From the NCBI RefSeq assembly GCF_000731095.1, contig NZ_JMTZ01000166.1, forward strand, positions 1 through 38,734: a stretch of DNA of 38,734 nucleotides, written 5' to 3'. The position numbers and the translations under genes are program-made. Shown here piece by piece: positions 22,999 through 32,012 of this stretch; within the stretch, counting starts at the first letter, position 1; every line of letters begins with the position of its first letter. Below the pieces are notes generated by a model. That model saw only the letters and a list, made by a program, of their open reading frames with translations. It was not told where the DNA came from and searched no databases. Origin of the DNA: Lysobacter antibioticus (GTDB taxonomy: Bacteria > Pseudomonadota > Gammaproteobacteria > Xanthomonadales > Xanthomonadaceae).

Positions 22999-23433
22999 TC
23001 ACGGATTGCGCGGGTGGTTCAACACCAGCCAGTACAGGCCGACTTGTTTGACCGCCCATACGAACTGCTCGAAATCCACCGGCTTCTGGATGTAGCTGTT
23101 GACCCCGAGCGCGTAGCTCGCCTCGACGTCGAAGGGCTCGGTGCTGGTGGTCAGCACCACCACCGGCAGCGTGCGGGTGGGCTCGTGGGCGCGGATCGCC
23201 TGCAACACTTCGCGGCCGTCGACCTTCGGTAGATTGAGGTCGAGCAGGACGATCGAGGGCAGGTCGTTGGGGTCGCGATCGGAATAACGGCCACGGGCGA
23301 ACAGGTAATCCAGCGCCTCGGCGCCGTCGCCCATCACCACCAGCCTGTTGGCGATCTTGGCCTCGTCGAAGGCGAGCCGGGTCAGCTCGACATCGTCGGG
23401 ATTGTCTTCGACCAGCAGGATTTCCTTATGCAT
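22999..23433 (-). CDS. Single-domain response regulator (Rcp1-like)
   Basis: A 144-residue receiver with no output domain. Acidic pocket E9-D10, phospho-acceptor D65 in IVLLDLNLPKVDG, the threonine switch VVVLTTS and the lysine in YIQKPVDFEQF are all present. Such stand-alone receivers serve phytochrome-like kinases and relays. Its start overlaps the end of the upstream kinase gene by eight bases, so the two are a coupled pair. CAGGAT precedes the ATG. Confidence 0.93.
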   Translation of the reverse strand: MHKEILLVEDNPDDVELTRLAFDEAKIANRLVVMGDGAEALDYLFARGRYSDRDPNDLPSIVLLDLNLPKVDGREVLQAIRAHEPTRTLPVVVLTTSTEPFDVEASYALGVNSYIQKPVDFEQFVWAVKQVGLYWLVLNHPRNP

Positions 23434-24616
23434 CTGGGTTTTCCTCGCCTGTCGCGGCGACAGGCAATTCCACTATGAAAGTACTGCCCGCACCGGGCTG
23501 CGAATGAGCGCGCAGCTCGCCGCGGTGGCGTTCGACCACGCGGCGCGCGATCGCCAGGCCCAAACCGTGACCGCCGCCCTGGTCCGGCCCGTGCAGGCGC
23601 TGGAAGGGCTCGAACAGCTTGTGAGCATATCGCATGTCGAAACCGGCCCCGTGGTCGCGGATGGTCAGCAGCAGACGGCCCGCGACGGTCTCGCCGCTGA
23701 CCTCGATGCGCACCGGTTCGACCTGGCCCTCGCGCTCGCACGAAAACTTCCATGCGTTGTGCATGAGCTGGTTCAACATCAGCTTGAGCAAGCGTTCGTC
23801 GCCTTCGACCTGCAGGCCGGGCTGGACCGAAACTTCGCCGCGATGGCGCGGATCGGCGTCCTGCAGCTCGGCGCCGACCCAGTCGGCGAGCAGGCTCAGG
23901 TCGACCGGCGCGACCCGCATCTCGGCGCGGGTCACGTGCGACAACTCGGTCAGCGCCGCGAGCAGACTGGTCATGCGCGAGGCCGCGGCGCGGATGCGCC
24001 CCAGGTAATCGCGATCGGTCTCGTTCAAGCGTTCGATCGCGCGTTCGCTGAGCAGGGCGGAGAAACTTTCGATCGAGCGCAGCGGCGCGCGCAGGTCGTG
24101 GGCGACCGCGTCGGCGAACAGCTGCAACTGGCGGTTGGAGGCGTCGAGCGCGGCGCCGCGTTCCTCGATGCGGGCGCTCAGGGCGATGCCGGCCTCGCGC
24201 TCGCCGCGGATGTCGCGCATGTGCGAGATGAAGTACTGCGGCGCGCCGGACTCGTCGCGCATCACCGCGACGTTGAGCTGCACCCAGACCTCGCTGCCGT
24301 CGCGATGCACGTAGCGCTTGTGCTCGTCGACCGAGGCCAGGCTGCCGTTGACCAACGCGGTGACCAGGTTGTTGCTGATCGCCAGATCGTCGGGGTGGGT
24401 CACTTCGCTGTAGTGATGGCCGCGCAACTCGTCTTCGCGATAGCCCAGCATCGCGCACAGCGCCGGATTGATTTCCAGCCAGATGCCCTCGATCGAAACG
24501 ATGGCCATGCCGATGTTCGACGCGGCCATGGCCTGCCGGAACCGATCGTCGCCCATCTTCGACGCCACCGCAGCGGTGGCGTGGTCGGCGGTGGTCGTGG
24601 CGCGCGGTAGGCTCAT
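23426..24616 (-). CDS. PAS-domain sensor histidine kinase
   Basis: A 396-residue soluble kinase. A PAS domain with PAC motif fills about 23-140 (MAASNIGMAIVSIEGIWLEI, then YVHRDGSEVWVQLNVAVMRD). After a short coiled linker comes HisKA with H173 in ADAVAHDLRAPLRSIESF. The ATPase domain has N box LNQLMHNAWKFS, G1 RDHGAGFDM and G2 GGGHGLGLAIARRVVE. The layout is that of Cph1-type kinases without the phytochrome part. It partners the single-domain receiver that overlaps its 3' end. The start at 24616 excludes an upstream cysteine- and proline-rich open frame without domain features. The signal bound by the PAS domain is unknown. Confidence 0.92.
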   Translation of the reverse strand: MSLPRATTTADHATAAVASKMGDDRFRQAMAASNIGMAIVSIEGIWLEINPALCAMLGYREDELRGHHYSEVTHPDDLAISNNLVTALVNGSLASVDEHKRYVHRDGSEVWVQLNVAVMRDESGAPQYFISHMRDIRGEREAGIALSARIEERGAALDASNRQLQLFADAVAHDLRAPLRSIESFSALLSERAIERLNETDRDYLGRIRAAASRMTSLLAALTELSHVTRAEMRVAPVDLSLLADWVGAELQDADPRHRGEVSVQPGLQVEGDERLLKLMLNQLMHNAWKFSCEREGQVEPVRIEVSGETVAGRLLLTIRDHGAGFDMRYAHKLFEPFQRLHGPDQGGGHGLGLAIARRVVERHRGELRAHSQPGAGSTFIVELPVAATGEENPDA

Positions 24617-24738
24617 CGGTGCAGGGGCAAGGGTCTTCGGCGGATTATGTGACCGGGGAGTGTATCCGCCCGGCTCGTGACGGCACGGTGGACGGTCGCA
24701 TACGGCGCCGACACAGCCAAGTCGAGCACAATGCCGGC

Positions 24739-26544
24739 ATGGATTTTCCTCAGATCGCCTTCCTGCTGATACTGGGCGCAGCACTGTATCTGTTCATCAG
24801 CGAGCGCCTGCGGGTCGACGTGACCGCCATGTTGACCCTGCTGGCGCTGGTGTTGACCGGCGTGCTCGACGCCAAACAGGCCTTGTCGGGCTTCGCCAGC
24901 GAGCCGGCGATCATCGTCGCGGCGGTGTTCGTGATCTCCGGCGGCCTGGCCGCGACCGGCATCACCGAGCGCCTGGGCCAGTGGATCGGCGACGCCTCCG
25001 GCAAAAGCGAGAGCCGCGCGATCGCGGTGACCATGCCCGCGGTGGCGGCGCTGTCCTCGTTCACCCACCACGTCATGGTCACGGCGATGATGCTGCCGAT
25101 CCTGACCCGCTTCGCCAAGGCGCGCGGGCTGTCGGTGTCGCGCCTGCTCATGCCGATGTCGTTCGCGGCGTCGCTGGGCACCACCCTGACCCTGGTCAGC
25201 GCGCCGGCCTTCCTGCTCGCCGACAACCTCATCGAACGCACTGGCGCACCGGGCCTGGGCATTTTCTCGATCACCCCGATCGGCCTGGCCCTGGTCGGGC
25301 TGGGCGTGGTCTATATGCTCGCCACGCGCTGGCTGTTGCCCAAGCGCAGCGGCGAGCACGGCGACGACGGCTATCTGCGCCTGGACCGTTATCGCACCGA
25401 GCTGTTGATCGTCGAAGGCTCGCGATGGAGCACGCGCCCGCTGGCCGAGTTGCAGAAAGCCCTCGGCGACCGCTTCGTCCTGACCGGTTGGCTGCGCGAC
25501 GGCCAACGCCGCCAGGACCTCGGCCCGAGCAGTCCGCTGATCAGCGGCGACATCCTGCTGCTCGAAGCTTCGGCCGACGCCTTCGCCTCGCTGCACGACG
25601 ACAGCGGGCTCGATCTGAATGCGATCGCGCGCTTCGGCGACAGCGTCACCGGCCACGGCGACGGCGAACCGCAGCTGGTCCAGGCAGTGGTCGCGCCGGG
25701 CTCGGAATTCATCGGACGCAGCGTGCGCGAACTCGATTTCGCGCGCCGCTTCCAAGCCGTCATCGCCGGCCTGTGGCGCCGCCAGGGCGCGGTCGCGCCG
25801 CGCCTGTCGGACGCACGCCTGCGCGAAGGCGACCTGTTGGTGCTGTGGGGCCGGCCCTCGCGTTTCGCCGAGCTGGCCGCGCACCACGGCTTCCTGATGC
25901 TGGTGCCGTTCGCCGGCGAAGCGCGCCGCCGCATCCGCGCGCCGCTGGCGCTGGCGATCCTTGCCGCGACCGTGATCGCCGCGGCCACCGAATGGCTGCC
26001 GGCGTCGCTCGCCTTCCTGTTGGGCGCCGTGGCGATGGTCGCCACGCGCTGCGTCGACGTCGAACAGGCGTATCGCGAGATCGACGTGCGCATCTTCGTG
26101 ATGATCGCCGGGGTGATCCCGCTCGGCGTGGCGATGGAACAGACCGGGACCGCGCAATTGCTCGCGCAGGGTCTGTTGCACGTGGTCGCGGGCTGGTCGC
26201 CGCTGGCGATCCTGCTGGTGATGTTCGCCTCCGCCGCCTTGCTGACACAGATCCTTTCCGACGCCGCCACCACCGTACTGCTCGGCCCGATCGCGATTTC
26301 GCTGGCGCAATCGCTGGGTCTGCCGCCGACGCCGTTCGTGGTCTGCACCGCGCTCGGCGCGGTGGCCGCTTTCCTGACCCCGATCGGCCATCACGGCAAT
26401 CTGTTGATCCTCGGGCCGGGCCAATACCGCTTCAACGACTTCCTGCGCATCGGTTTGCCGCTGACCATCATGGTCGCCCTGATCAGCGCCTGGATGGCGC
26501 GCTGGCTGTGGCTCGACGGGCCGTTGTGGCCGTTGTCGTCCTGA
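24739..26544 (+). CDS. SLC13/DASS-family permease with two TrkA-C domains
   Basis: A 601-residue inner-membrane transporter. An N-terminal membrane half (about residues 5-205) has the ion-transporter motif SFTHHVMVTAMMLPIL and the following LGTTLTLVSAPAFLLADNL. Two cytosolic RCK-C (TrkA-C) domains lie at about 215-300 and 310-395 (LRLDRYRTELLIVEGSRW, VVAPGSEFIGRSVRELDF). A C-terminal membrane half follows (400-595) with ILSDAATTVLLGPIAISLAQ and FLTPIGHHGNLL. The architecture is that of sodium-coupled anion carriers such as sulfate or dicarboxylate transporters. The substrate cannot be told. It is divergent from the PAS kinase, with a 122-base gap. Confidence 0.9.
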   Translation: MDFPQIAFLLILGAALYLFISERLRVDVTAMLTLLALVLTGVLDAKQALSGFASEPAIIVAAVFVISGGLAATGITERLGQWIGDASGKSESRAIAVTMPAVAALSSFTHHVMVTAMMLPILTRFAKARGLSVSRLLMPMSFAASLGTTLTLVSAPAFLLADNLIERTGAPGLGIFSITPIGLALVGLGVVYMLATRWLLPKRSGEHGDDGYLRLDRYRTELLIVEGSRWSTRPLAELQKALGDRFVLTGWLRDGQRRQDLGPSSPLISGDILLLEASADAFASLHDDSGLDLNAIARFGDSVTGHGDGEPQLVQAVVAPGSEFIGRSVRELDFARRFQAVIAGLWRRQGAVAPRLSDARLREGDLLVLWGRPSRFAELAAHHGFLMLVPFAGEARRRIRAPLALAILAATVIAAATEWLPASLAFLLGAVAMVATRCVDVEQAYREIDVRIFVMIAGVIPLGVAMEQTGTAQLLAQGLLHVVAGWSPLAILLVMFASAALLTQILSDAATTVLLGPIAISLAQSLGLPPTPFVVCTALGAVAAFLTPIGHHGNLLILGPGQYRFNDFLRIGLPLTIMVALISAWMARWLWLDGPLWPLSS

Positions 26545-26861
26545 CGGCGGCGGTGCGTTCGCCGGCGCATCCTTCGGCTGCGTTTCGACGATGCGCCACG
26601 GCCTCGCAGGCCGGCGGCCACATCGCAATCGCCATGGGCGGCCCGCTCGCGCTCGAAGGGTAGGGAATTTCCTACGCCACGTTCGGCGATCCACTGAGAG
26701 CAATCGGTCACAGCTTGCCTCAACTTACCCAGGCCCCGGCAGCGCGACGAGTGCGTTGGCAAGGAAGCCGCTCAGCAAAGGATCGGTCGCCGCCTTGAGC
26801 AAGCGGTCCAGCTGGGCCGGGGCCCTTCTTCCTTTCGATTCCTCCGAATCCAGGCGCGGTC
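26545..26861. other. Gap without a supported gene
   Basis: The 317 bases hold one imperfect palindrome (GTAGGGAATTTCCTAC at about 26661-26676). A minus-strand frame of about 43 codons (26826-26727) has reasonable composition but no start codon. No promoter could be assigned. Confidence 0.4.
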
Positions 26862-27080
26862 ATGCGTTACACGGTGCAACTGAGCGAATCCGATTACCAA
26901 GGCCGTCGCCTTTCCTGCGACGTCGCCGACGAATGCTTCAACGATGCCATCCAGGCCTCGCAAGCGGCCAAGACCGAGGCCTTCCACCTGACCGTGCAGC
27001 TCGGCCTGCCGGTCGCCATCCGCATCTTCGAAGACAGCCGCATCTACCTGTCGCACATCATGCCGGCGCCGCAGCGCTGA
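26862..27080 (+). CDS. Small hypothetical protein (72 aa)
   Basis: A 72-residue soluble protein beginning MRYTVQLSESDYQGRRLSCD. Codon use is clearly that of a real gene (third positions mainly G or C), and the composition is mixed and globular. The family is not recognised. The ribosome site is weak. It lies alone between the permease gene and the 127-bp repeat array. Confidence 0.6.
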   Translation: MRYTVQLSESDYQGRRLSCDVADECFNDAIQASQAAKTEAFHLTVQLGLPVAIRIFEDSRIYLSHIMPAPQR

Positions 27081-27105
27081 GGGTGGGCGTCGCGGATCGC
27101 CTCGG

Positions 27106-27660
27106 AGCTTCGAAGCCTCCTGTAGGAGCTGCGTAAGCTGCGACCGCGGGCCTGCGGCCAGCTGCGCAGGTGCGGGCGACTGCGCGGTCGCGACTTGCGT
27201 CGCTCCTACCCTGTAGCAGCAGATCGTCTCGGAGCTTCGAAGCCTCTTGTAGGAGCTGCGCAAGCTGCGACTGCGGGCCTTCGACCAGCCGCGCAGACAC
27301 GGGCAACTATGCGGTCGCGACTTGCGTCGCTCCTACCCTGAAGCAGCAGCTCGCCTCGAAAGCCCGAAGCCTCTTGTAGGAGCTGCGCAAGCTGCGACCG
27401 CGGGCCTGCTGCCAGCGGCGCAAACACGGGCGACTGCGTAGTCGCGACTTGCGTCGCTCCTACCCTGAAGCAACAGATCGCCTCGAAGCTTCGAAGCCTC
27501 TTGTAGGAGCTGCGCAAGCTGCGACCGCGGGCCTTCGGCCACCGGCGCAAACACGGGCGACTGCGCGGTCGCGACTCGCGTCGCTCCTACCCTGTAGCAG
27601 CAGATCGTCTCGAAGCTTCGAAGCCTCCTGTAGGAGCCGCGCAAGCTGCGACCGCGAACC
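27106..27660. repeat. Tandem array with an exact 127-bp period (REP-like)
   Basis: TGTAGGAGCTGCG (GCCGCG in the last copy) starts at 27121, 27248, 27375, 27502 and 27629, each 127 bases apart, giving four full units and a partial fifth. Every full unit carries two arms in inverted orientation: TGTAGGAGCTGCGCAAGCTG plus CGACCGCG, then CGCGGTCGCGACTTGCG plus TCGCTCCTACC. Each unit can therefore fold into a long hairpin. Spacer bases between the arms vary between units. It resembles paired REP elements of pseudomonads and xanthomonads. Confidence 0.9.
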
Positions 27661-28065
27661 CGACGCCAAGACGAAGATACGGGCCGAATCCCCCATCTGC
27701 CACATGCGATTCGTTACCCGCCCGCAATACCGTCTCATCATCGAAGGCATCGCGCACGCGCACGAACACGCGCGAACCCAGACACATGCCACGCGCACCG
27801 CACGCGACACGCCACACACTCTGACGCGCATCTCAATTCGCATACGCGATACGCGTCGCCGCTGCTGCGCAGGTAGGGGGTCGTTACCCGAGCGCGTTCC
27901 CATCTATGGGGAGGGGCCGAAGAAGACGAGCCGCCGCCTGCGACGAATCGTCTTCGGGGCATACACGACCTCTGCCGCAATGCACGACACCGCTTCGCGA
28001 CTGCGTTCGCGCGGCGGCTCTTGGCTGGTCTTTTCTTATTTCGATCTACGACTCGGAGAAACCGC
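27661..28065. other. Leader and gap before the M4 protease gene
   Basis: No gene is supported. An imperfect hairpin spans 27917-27957 (CCGAAGAAGACGA with TCGTCTTCGG, three-base bulge) about 110 bases before the protease start and could be a leader structure. Short open frames here lack normal codon use. Confidence 0.35.
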
Positions 28066-29946
28066 ATGTCCATGAAACAACGTGTCCTGACCGCTTCGAT
28101 CCTGCTGGCGGTGACCGGCACCACCGCGACCGCGCTGGTCACCGCGCAGCACTACCGCGATGCCGGCAAGGCATCGGCGCACGCCGGCGGCAACGCCGCG
28201 AACGCATCGGCGACGGCATCGGCCAAGACGGCCGCTGCCGCGCGCACGCCGGGCTTCGCACTGGCGCCGACCGTCTCCGGCGCCACGTCCGGCGCACAAC
28301 TCGCCCAGCATCCGGCGGTGGCGCGCGCACGCGAACAGCTGCTCGCGCAGAAGCTGCGCGGCGCCGCGGCGCAGGCCGACCGCGAGGCGATCGACGCCGA
28401 GCAATACCTGCCGCGCGACGTCATCGTCGAAGCCGACGGCAGCGAGCACGTGCGTTTCAATCGCGATTACCAGGGCCTGCCGGTGATCGGCGGCGACCTG
28501 GTCACGCACATGAAGGACGGCCTGTTGACCTCGGTCAGCAAGACCCTGGACCTCAAGCTCGGCCAGGGCGGCGCCAAGGCGCCGAAGCTGTCGGTGGCGC
28601 AGGCGGTGACCGACGCCGGCGTGCATTTCGCCGGCCGTTTCATGGATAAGCCGACCTCGCGCATGGTGTATTTCGCCAAGGACAACCAGCCGAAACTCGC
28701 GTATGAAGTGACCTTCCGCGGCCTCAACAAGGCCGATCGCCCGGTCCACGACATGATCTATGTCGATGCCGACAACGGCGCTTTGCTCGGCCGCGACAGC
28801 AAGATCTACAGCGCCGAAGCGGCGCAGGGCGAAGGCTTCACCATCACCCGCGGCAAGGTCGCGATCTCGACCAGCAAGGTCGGCGCCGAGGAAAGCAACG
28901 GCCGCGGCGCGGGCTATCTGCTGCGCGACGACAAGCGCGGCGGCGGCACCTTGCACAACACCGGCGGCACGGTGGTCGATCTGTATTTCGGCGGCGGCGA
29001 TTTCACCGCACCGCCGATGTTCGACAAGGACAACGTCTGGGGCAACGAGCAGATGTCCAACATCGAGCGCACCGGCGTGGAAGCCCACTACGGCGTGTCC
29101 AAGACCTGGGACTACTACAAGAAGCTGTACGACCGCGTCGGCATCTTCGGCGACAGCAAGGGCGTGGAAAGCTTCGTCAACGTGACCTTCTCGATCTTCT
29201 ACTTCATCGACGCCGGCGGCACCAACGCGTTCTGGGACGGCGAGGCCAAGCGCATGGTCTACGGCAACGGCGACTACGGCATTTCCAATCCGGTGGTGGC
29301 GCTCGACGTCGCCGGCCACGAGATGTCGCACGGCGTGACCCAGGCGACCTCGAACCTGGCCTATGCCGGCGACGCCGGCGGCCTCAACGAAGCCACCTCC
29401 GACATCCACGGCACCCTGGTCGAGTTCTTCGACAACAGCCCGAAGGATCCGCCGGATTACCTGATCGGCGAGAACGTCATGCTCGACGGCACGCCGCTGC
29501 GCTACATGTTCAAGCCCAGCCTCGACGTCGCCGAAGACGGCAGCGGCTCCTTCGATTGCTACCCGGCCGGCGGCTTCACCGACGAAGATCCGCACTACAC
29601 CTCCGGCGTCGGCAACCACTTCTTCTATTTGCTTGCCGAAGGACAGAAGGTGCCGAGGTCGCATCGCAAGACCCTGCTGCCGGCCGACCTGGTCTGCAAC
29701 GGCGCGACCGGGCTCAAGGGCATCACCCCGAACACCGCCGGTCAGATCTGGTACCGCGCCAACACCTTGTACCTGACCTCGCAGTCGTCCTACCCGCAGG
29801 CGCGCGAAGCCACCCAGACCGCGGCCCAGGACCTGGTCGACAAGGGTCTGCTGAAGGCCAGCGTGGTGAAGTCGGTGGCCTGCGCCTGGGAAGCGGTCAA
29901 CGTCTCGCTGCCGGAAGGCTCGAGCGGACTGCGCTGCAAGGGCTGA
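28066..29946 (+). CDS. Secreted M4-family (thermolysin-like) metalloprotease
   Basis: A 626-residue pre-pro-enzyme. A signal peptide (MSMKQRVLTASILLAVTGTT and on) is followed by a pro-region with FTP and PepSY-like domains (about 100-240: RFNRDYQGLPVIGGDLVTHM, KLAYEVTFRG). The mature M4 domain carries zinc ligands H418 and H422 in HEMSH and E442 in GLNEATSDI, with the thermolysin spacing of 20 between the second His and Glu. A catalytic-histidine region YTSGVGNHFFYLLAEGQK follows. The chain ends shortly after the M4 domain, with no PPC or proprotein-convertase P domain. Such enzymes are secreted by Lysobacter-type predators to digest prey protein (inference for this strain). GGAGA stands seven bases before the ATG. 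A strong terminator follows. Confidence 0.96.
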   Translation: MSMKQRVLTASILLAVTGTTATALVTAQHYRDAGKASAHAGGNAANASATASAKTAAAARTPGFALAPTVSGATSGAQLAQHPAVARAREQLLAQKLRGAAAQADREAIDAEQYLPRDVIVEADGSEHVRFNRDYQGLPVIGGDLVTHMKDGLLTSVSKTLDLKLGQGGAKAPKLSVAQAVTDAGVHFAGRFMDKPTSRMVYFAKDNQPKLAYEVTFRGLNKADRPVHDMIYVDADNGALLGRDSKIYSAEAAQGEGFTITRGKVAISTSKVGAEESNGRGAGYLLRDDKRGGGTLHNTGGTVVDLYFGGGDFTAPPMFDKDNVWGNEQMSNIERTGVEAHYGVSKTWDYYKKLYDRVGIFGDSKGVESFVNVTFSIFYFIDAGGTNAFWDGEAKRMVYGNGDYGISNPVVALDVAGHEMSHGVTQATSNLAYAGDAGGLNEATSDIHGTLVEFFDNSPKDPPDYLIGENVMLDGTPLRYMFKPSLDVAEDGSGSFDCYPAGGFTDEDPHYTSGVGNHFFYLLAEGQKVPRSHRKTLLPADLVCNGATGLKGITPNTAGQIWYRANTLYLTSQSSYPQAREATQTAAQDLVDKGLLKASVVKSVACAWEAVNVSLPEGSSGLRCKG

Positions 29947-29987
29947 TCCGCACCGCTTCGGTTGAGTAGTCCAGCTTCGTAGTGGTT

Positions 29988-30030
29988 ACGGCCTCCGTCG
30001 CGCGAAAGCGCGGCGGGGGCCGTTTTAGTT
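29988..30030 (+). terminator. Intrinsic terminator of the protease gene
   Basis: A 15-bp stem (29988-30022, two G-T pairs) capped by a GAAA tetraloop is followed by TTTTAGTT. It lies 42 bases after the protease stop codon, a textbook intrinsic terminator. Confidence 0.88.
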
Positions 30031-30076
30031 CGACCTTGCCGAGTCGCGAGACGGACCGATCAGGCGGTGCGGCCGC

Positions 30077-30784
30077 TCACTCCGCGCTCGGCGGCACCGC
30101 GAAATACACGCCTTCGAGACTGCCGTTGTGACCGCAGTAGTCGGGACCGAGCAACGCTTTGCCGCCCGCATCCAGCGCCTGCACGCGCAAGGCCGCGCCT
30201 TCGCGGGTCAGCTTCAGGGAACTGCGCTCGCCGCCCTCGACCTGCACGGTCAATGCCGCGCCGACGCTGCGCCCGCTGCCGCTGGCATCGCAGAGCCAGC
30301 GGCCATCGAGCGGATGCGCGGCATTCGCCTCGACTTTCAAACGGCCGGCACCGTCGTCGACCACGTCGATGCCGCCGGCGAGGTTACGCCAGCTGCCGAT
30401 CAGTCCGGCCGGCGGCTGCGCACGTATCTGCGACAACGTGCGCGCGCGGTCATCGAGCAAAGCCTTGAGCGACTGCGTCCGGTTCGCCGCGCTGGCGTTG
30501 TCGTAGGCCGCGTCGCGCACGCCGATGAACCAGCGTTGGTCCTCGCGCAGTCCGCTCGCGGCTTTGGAATCGAGCGATTTGCGCAAGCGCTCGTAAGCGC
30601 GGCCGACCGCGGCGTCGGCACGGGCCAGGCCGTCGTTTCTGCAGATCGCTTTCTCGACAGCGCTGGCGGCCTTGGCGCAATCGAAAGAGGGCTTCGCCGA
30701 AGCGGGCGGGGCGGCGAACGCCGAAGCCGAAGCCATGAGCGTTACAGCGAGCACGGCGGAAGAGGCGAGGGTGGGTGACGTCAC
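30077..30784 (-). CDS. LprI-like (DUF1311) secreted protein
   Basis: A protein of about 235 residues. After a signal peptide (TSPTLASSAVLAVTLMASAS, cut near FAA|PPA) comes a cysteine-containing helical domain, FDCAKAASAVEKAICRNDGL, then AVGRAYERL. This is the hallmark of the lysozyme-inhibitor LprI N-terminal/DUF1311 family. The second half is a small beta-rich domain ending CGHNGSLEGVYFAV. The role would be periplasmic; lysozyme inhibition is only a family guess. The start is uncertain: the GTG at 30784 gives the best signal peptide, an ATG at 30820 adds twelve residues, and an ATG at 30736 would cut into the signal. Confidence 0.75.
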   Translation of the reverse strand: MTSPTLASSAVLAVTLMASASAFAAPPASAKPSFDCAKAASAVEKAICRNDGLARADAAVGRAYERLRKSLDSKAASGLREDQRWFIGVRDAAYDNASAANRTQSLKALLDDRARTLSQIRAQPPAGLIGSWRNLAGGIDVVDDGAGRLKVEANAAHPLDGRWLCDASGSGRSVGAALTVQVEGGERSSLKLTREGAALRVQALDAGGKALLGPDYCGHNGSLEGVYFAVPPSAE

Positions 30785-30990
30785 GGCGGCGGGGTCCTGG
30801 GCTGCGTGGAGGAGGGGCATTGCGGAATCGGCGACGGCTTCATCGACGACGGCATCGACACGGGCGTCGCGCAAGCCGTCGGCCTTTGCGGACACAGCTT
30901 GCTCGCGAATGCCGTCGTTCTCCAGCGGCTGCATTGGATTGCGCGCTGTGCGATGACCTCAACGACGGCGTGCCGTCGGTTCGTTCGCGG

Positions 30991-31893
30991 TCATGCGATC
31001 GGTTGGTGCACGAACAGATGTTCGTCGATGAAGTCCAGAAACACCCGCAGCTTCGGCGAGATATGCCGGTGCGCCGGCCACAGCGCCCAGAATTGCCCGC
31101 ACTGGGTCTCGAAGCCCGGCAACACGCGCCGCAACTGTCCGCTGGCGAGCCGGTCGCGGACCAGGAAATCCACGGTGTAGACGATGCCCAGCCCGTGCAC
31201 CGCGGCCAGCACCGCCGCTTCGCTGTTGTTGCAGATCAACGCCGGCGGCAGGTGCGGCGGCGCTTCGCCGGGCTCGAGCCGCAGCGACCATTCCTGCACT
31301 TTGCCGCTGTTGGCGAAGCGGAAGTGGATGCAGTCGTGCGCTTCCAGGTCGGCCGGCAGGCGCGGTTCGCCGCGCCGCGCGAGGTAGTCGGGCGAGGCGC
31401 ACAACATGAAGCAGAACGGGCCGAGCCGGCGCGCACGCAGCCGCGAGTCGGGCATGTCGCCGCTGCGGATCACCACGTCGAAACCGCCGTCGATCACGTC
31501 GACCAGTTGGTCGTCGAAATCCAGCTCCAGCTCGACCTCGGGATAACGCGCGCGGAATTCGCCCAGCACCGGCACCAGGAAGCGATAGCCCGCGGTCGGC
31601 AGGCCCACCCGCAAGCGTCCGCGCGGCGCCTGCATCGCATGGGTCAACATCGCTTCGGCTTCGTCGAGTTCGTCGAGCAAGGGGCGGCAGCGCTCGTAGA
31701 ACATGCGGCCCTCTTCGGTCAGACGCACGTTGCGGGTGTTGCGCTGGAGCAGGCGCACGCCGAGTTGCTGTTCGAGCTTGGCCACGCTCTTGCCGACCGC
31801 CGAGGCGGACACGCCGATCTGGCGCCCGGCGGCGACGAAGCTGCGGGTCTCGGCGGTGCGGACGAAGGCGAGCAAGCTGCCGAGCTTGTCCAT
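30991..31893 (-). CDS. LysR-family transcriptional regulator
   Basis: A 300-residue LysR-type regulator. The winged helix-turn-helix is at 1-60 (FVRTAETRSFVAAGRQIGVS, SAVGKSVAKLEQQLGVRLLQ, RNTRNVRLTEEG), and the periplasmic-binding-like effector domain runs from about 90 to the end (GRLRVGLPTAGYRFLVPVL). It belongs to the CrgA/AaeR-like subgroup. It is transcribed away from an MFS exporter gene 119 bases off, the usual arrangement for a regulator and its target. Inverted repeats in the gap are probable binding sites. Confidence 0.94.
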   Translation of the reverse strand: MDKLGSLLAFVRTAETRSFVAAGRQIGVSASAVGKSVAKLEQQLGVRLLQRNTRNVRLTEEGRMFYERCRPLLDELDEAEAMLTHAMQAPRGRLRVGLPTAGYRFLVPVLGEFRARYPEVELELDFDDQLVDVIDGGFDVVIRSGDMPDSRLRARRLGPFCFMLCASPDYLARRGEPRLPADLEAHDCIHFRFANSGKVQEWSLRLEPGEAPPHLPPALICNNSEAAVLAAVHGLGIVYTVDFLVRDRLASGQLRRVLPGFETQCGQFWALWPAHRHISPKLRVFLDFIDEHLFVHQPIA

Positions 31894-31910
31894 GGGGCGG
31901 TCCGGTGGCG

Positions 31911-31971
31911 GCAATTGCGGACAATTGTTCCATAAAGCACGGATCGGGCCGATGTTTTTCCGCAATTGCGG
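31911..31971. promoter_or_regulatory. Probable LysR operator region
   Basis: GCAATTGCGG occurs at 31911-31920 and again at 31962-31971, the latter within the perfect palindrome CCGCAATTGCGG (31960-31971). A further CAATTG sits at 31922-31927. All lie between the divergent LysR and MFS starts (31893, 32013), and symmetric sites of this kind are what LysR regulators bind. Confidence 0.6.
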
Positions 31972-32012
31972 CGCTTCTACCCTGGCGGCCTGCCCCCTCG
32001 CGCGACTCACCC

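Noticed and set aside
26727-26826. Minus-strand frame ending PLLSGFLANALVALPGPG
   Set aside because: Only about 43 codons between stops and no ATG, GTG or TTG start.
27106-27660. CRISPR array
   Set aside because: The period is 127 bases, the repeated part contains its own inverted arm, and there are no unique equal-length spacers or cas genes.
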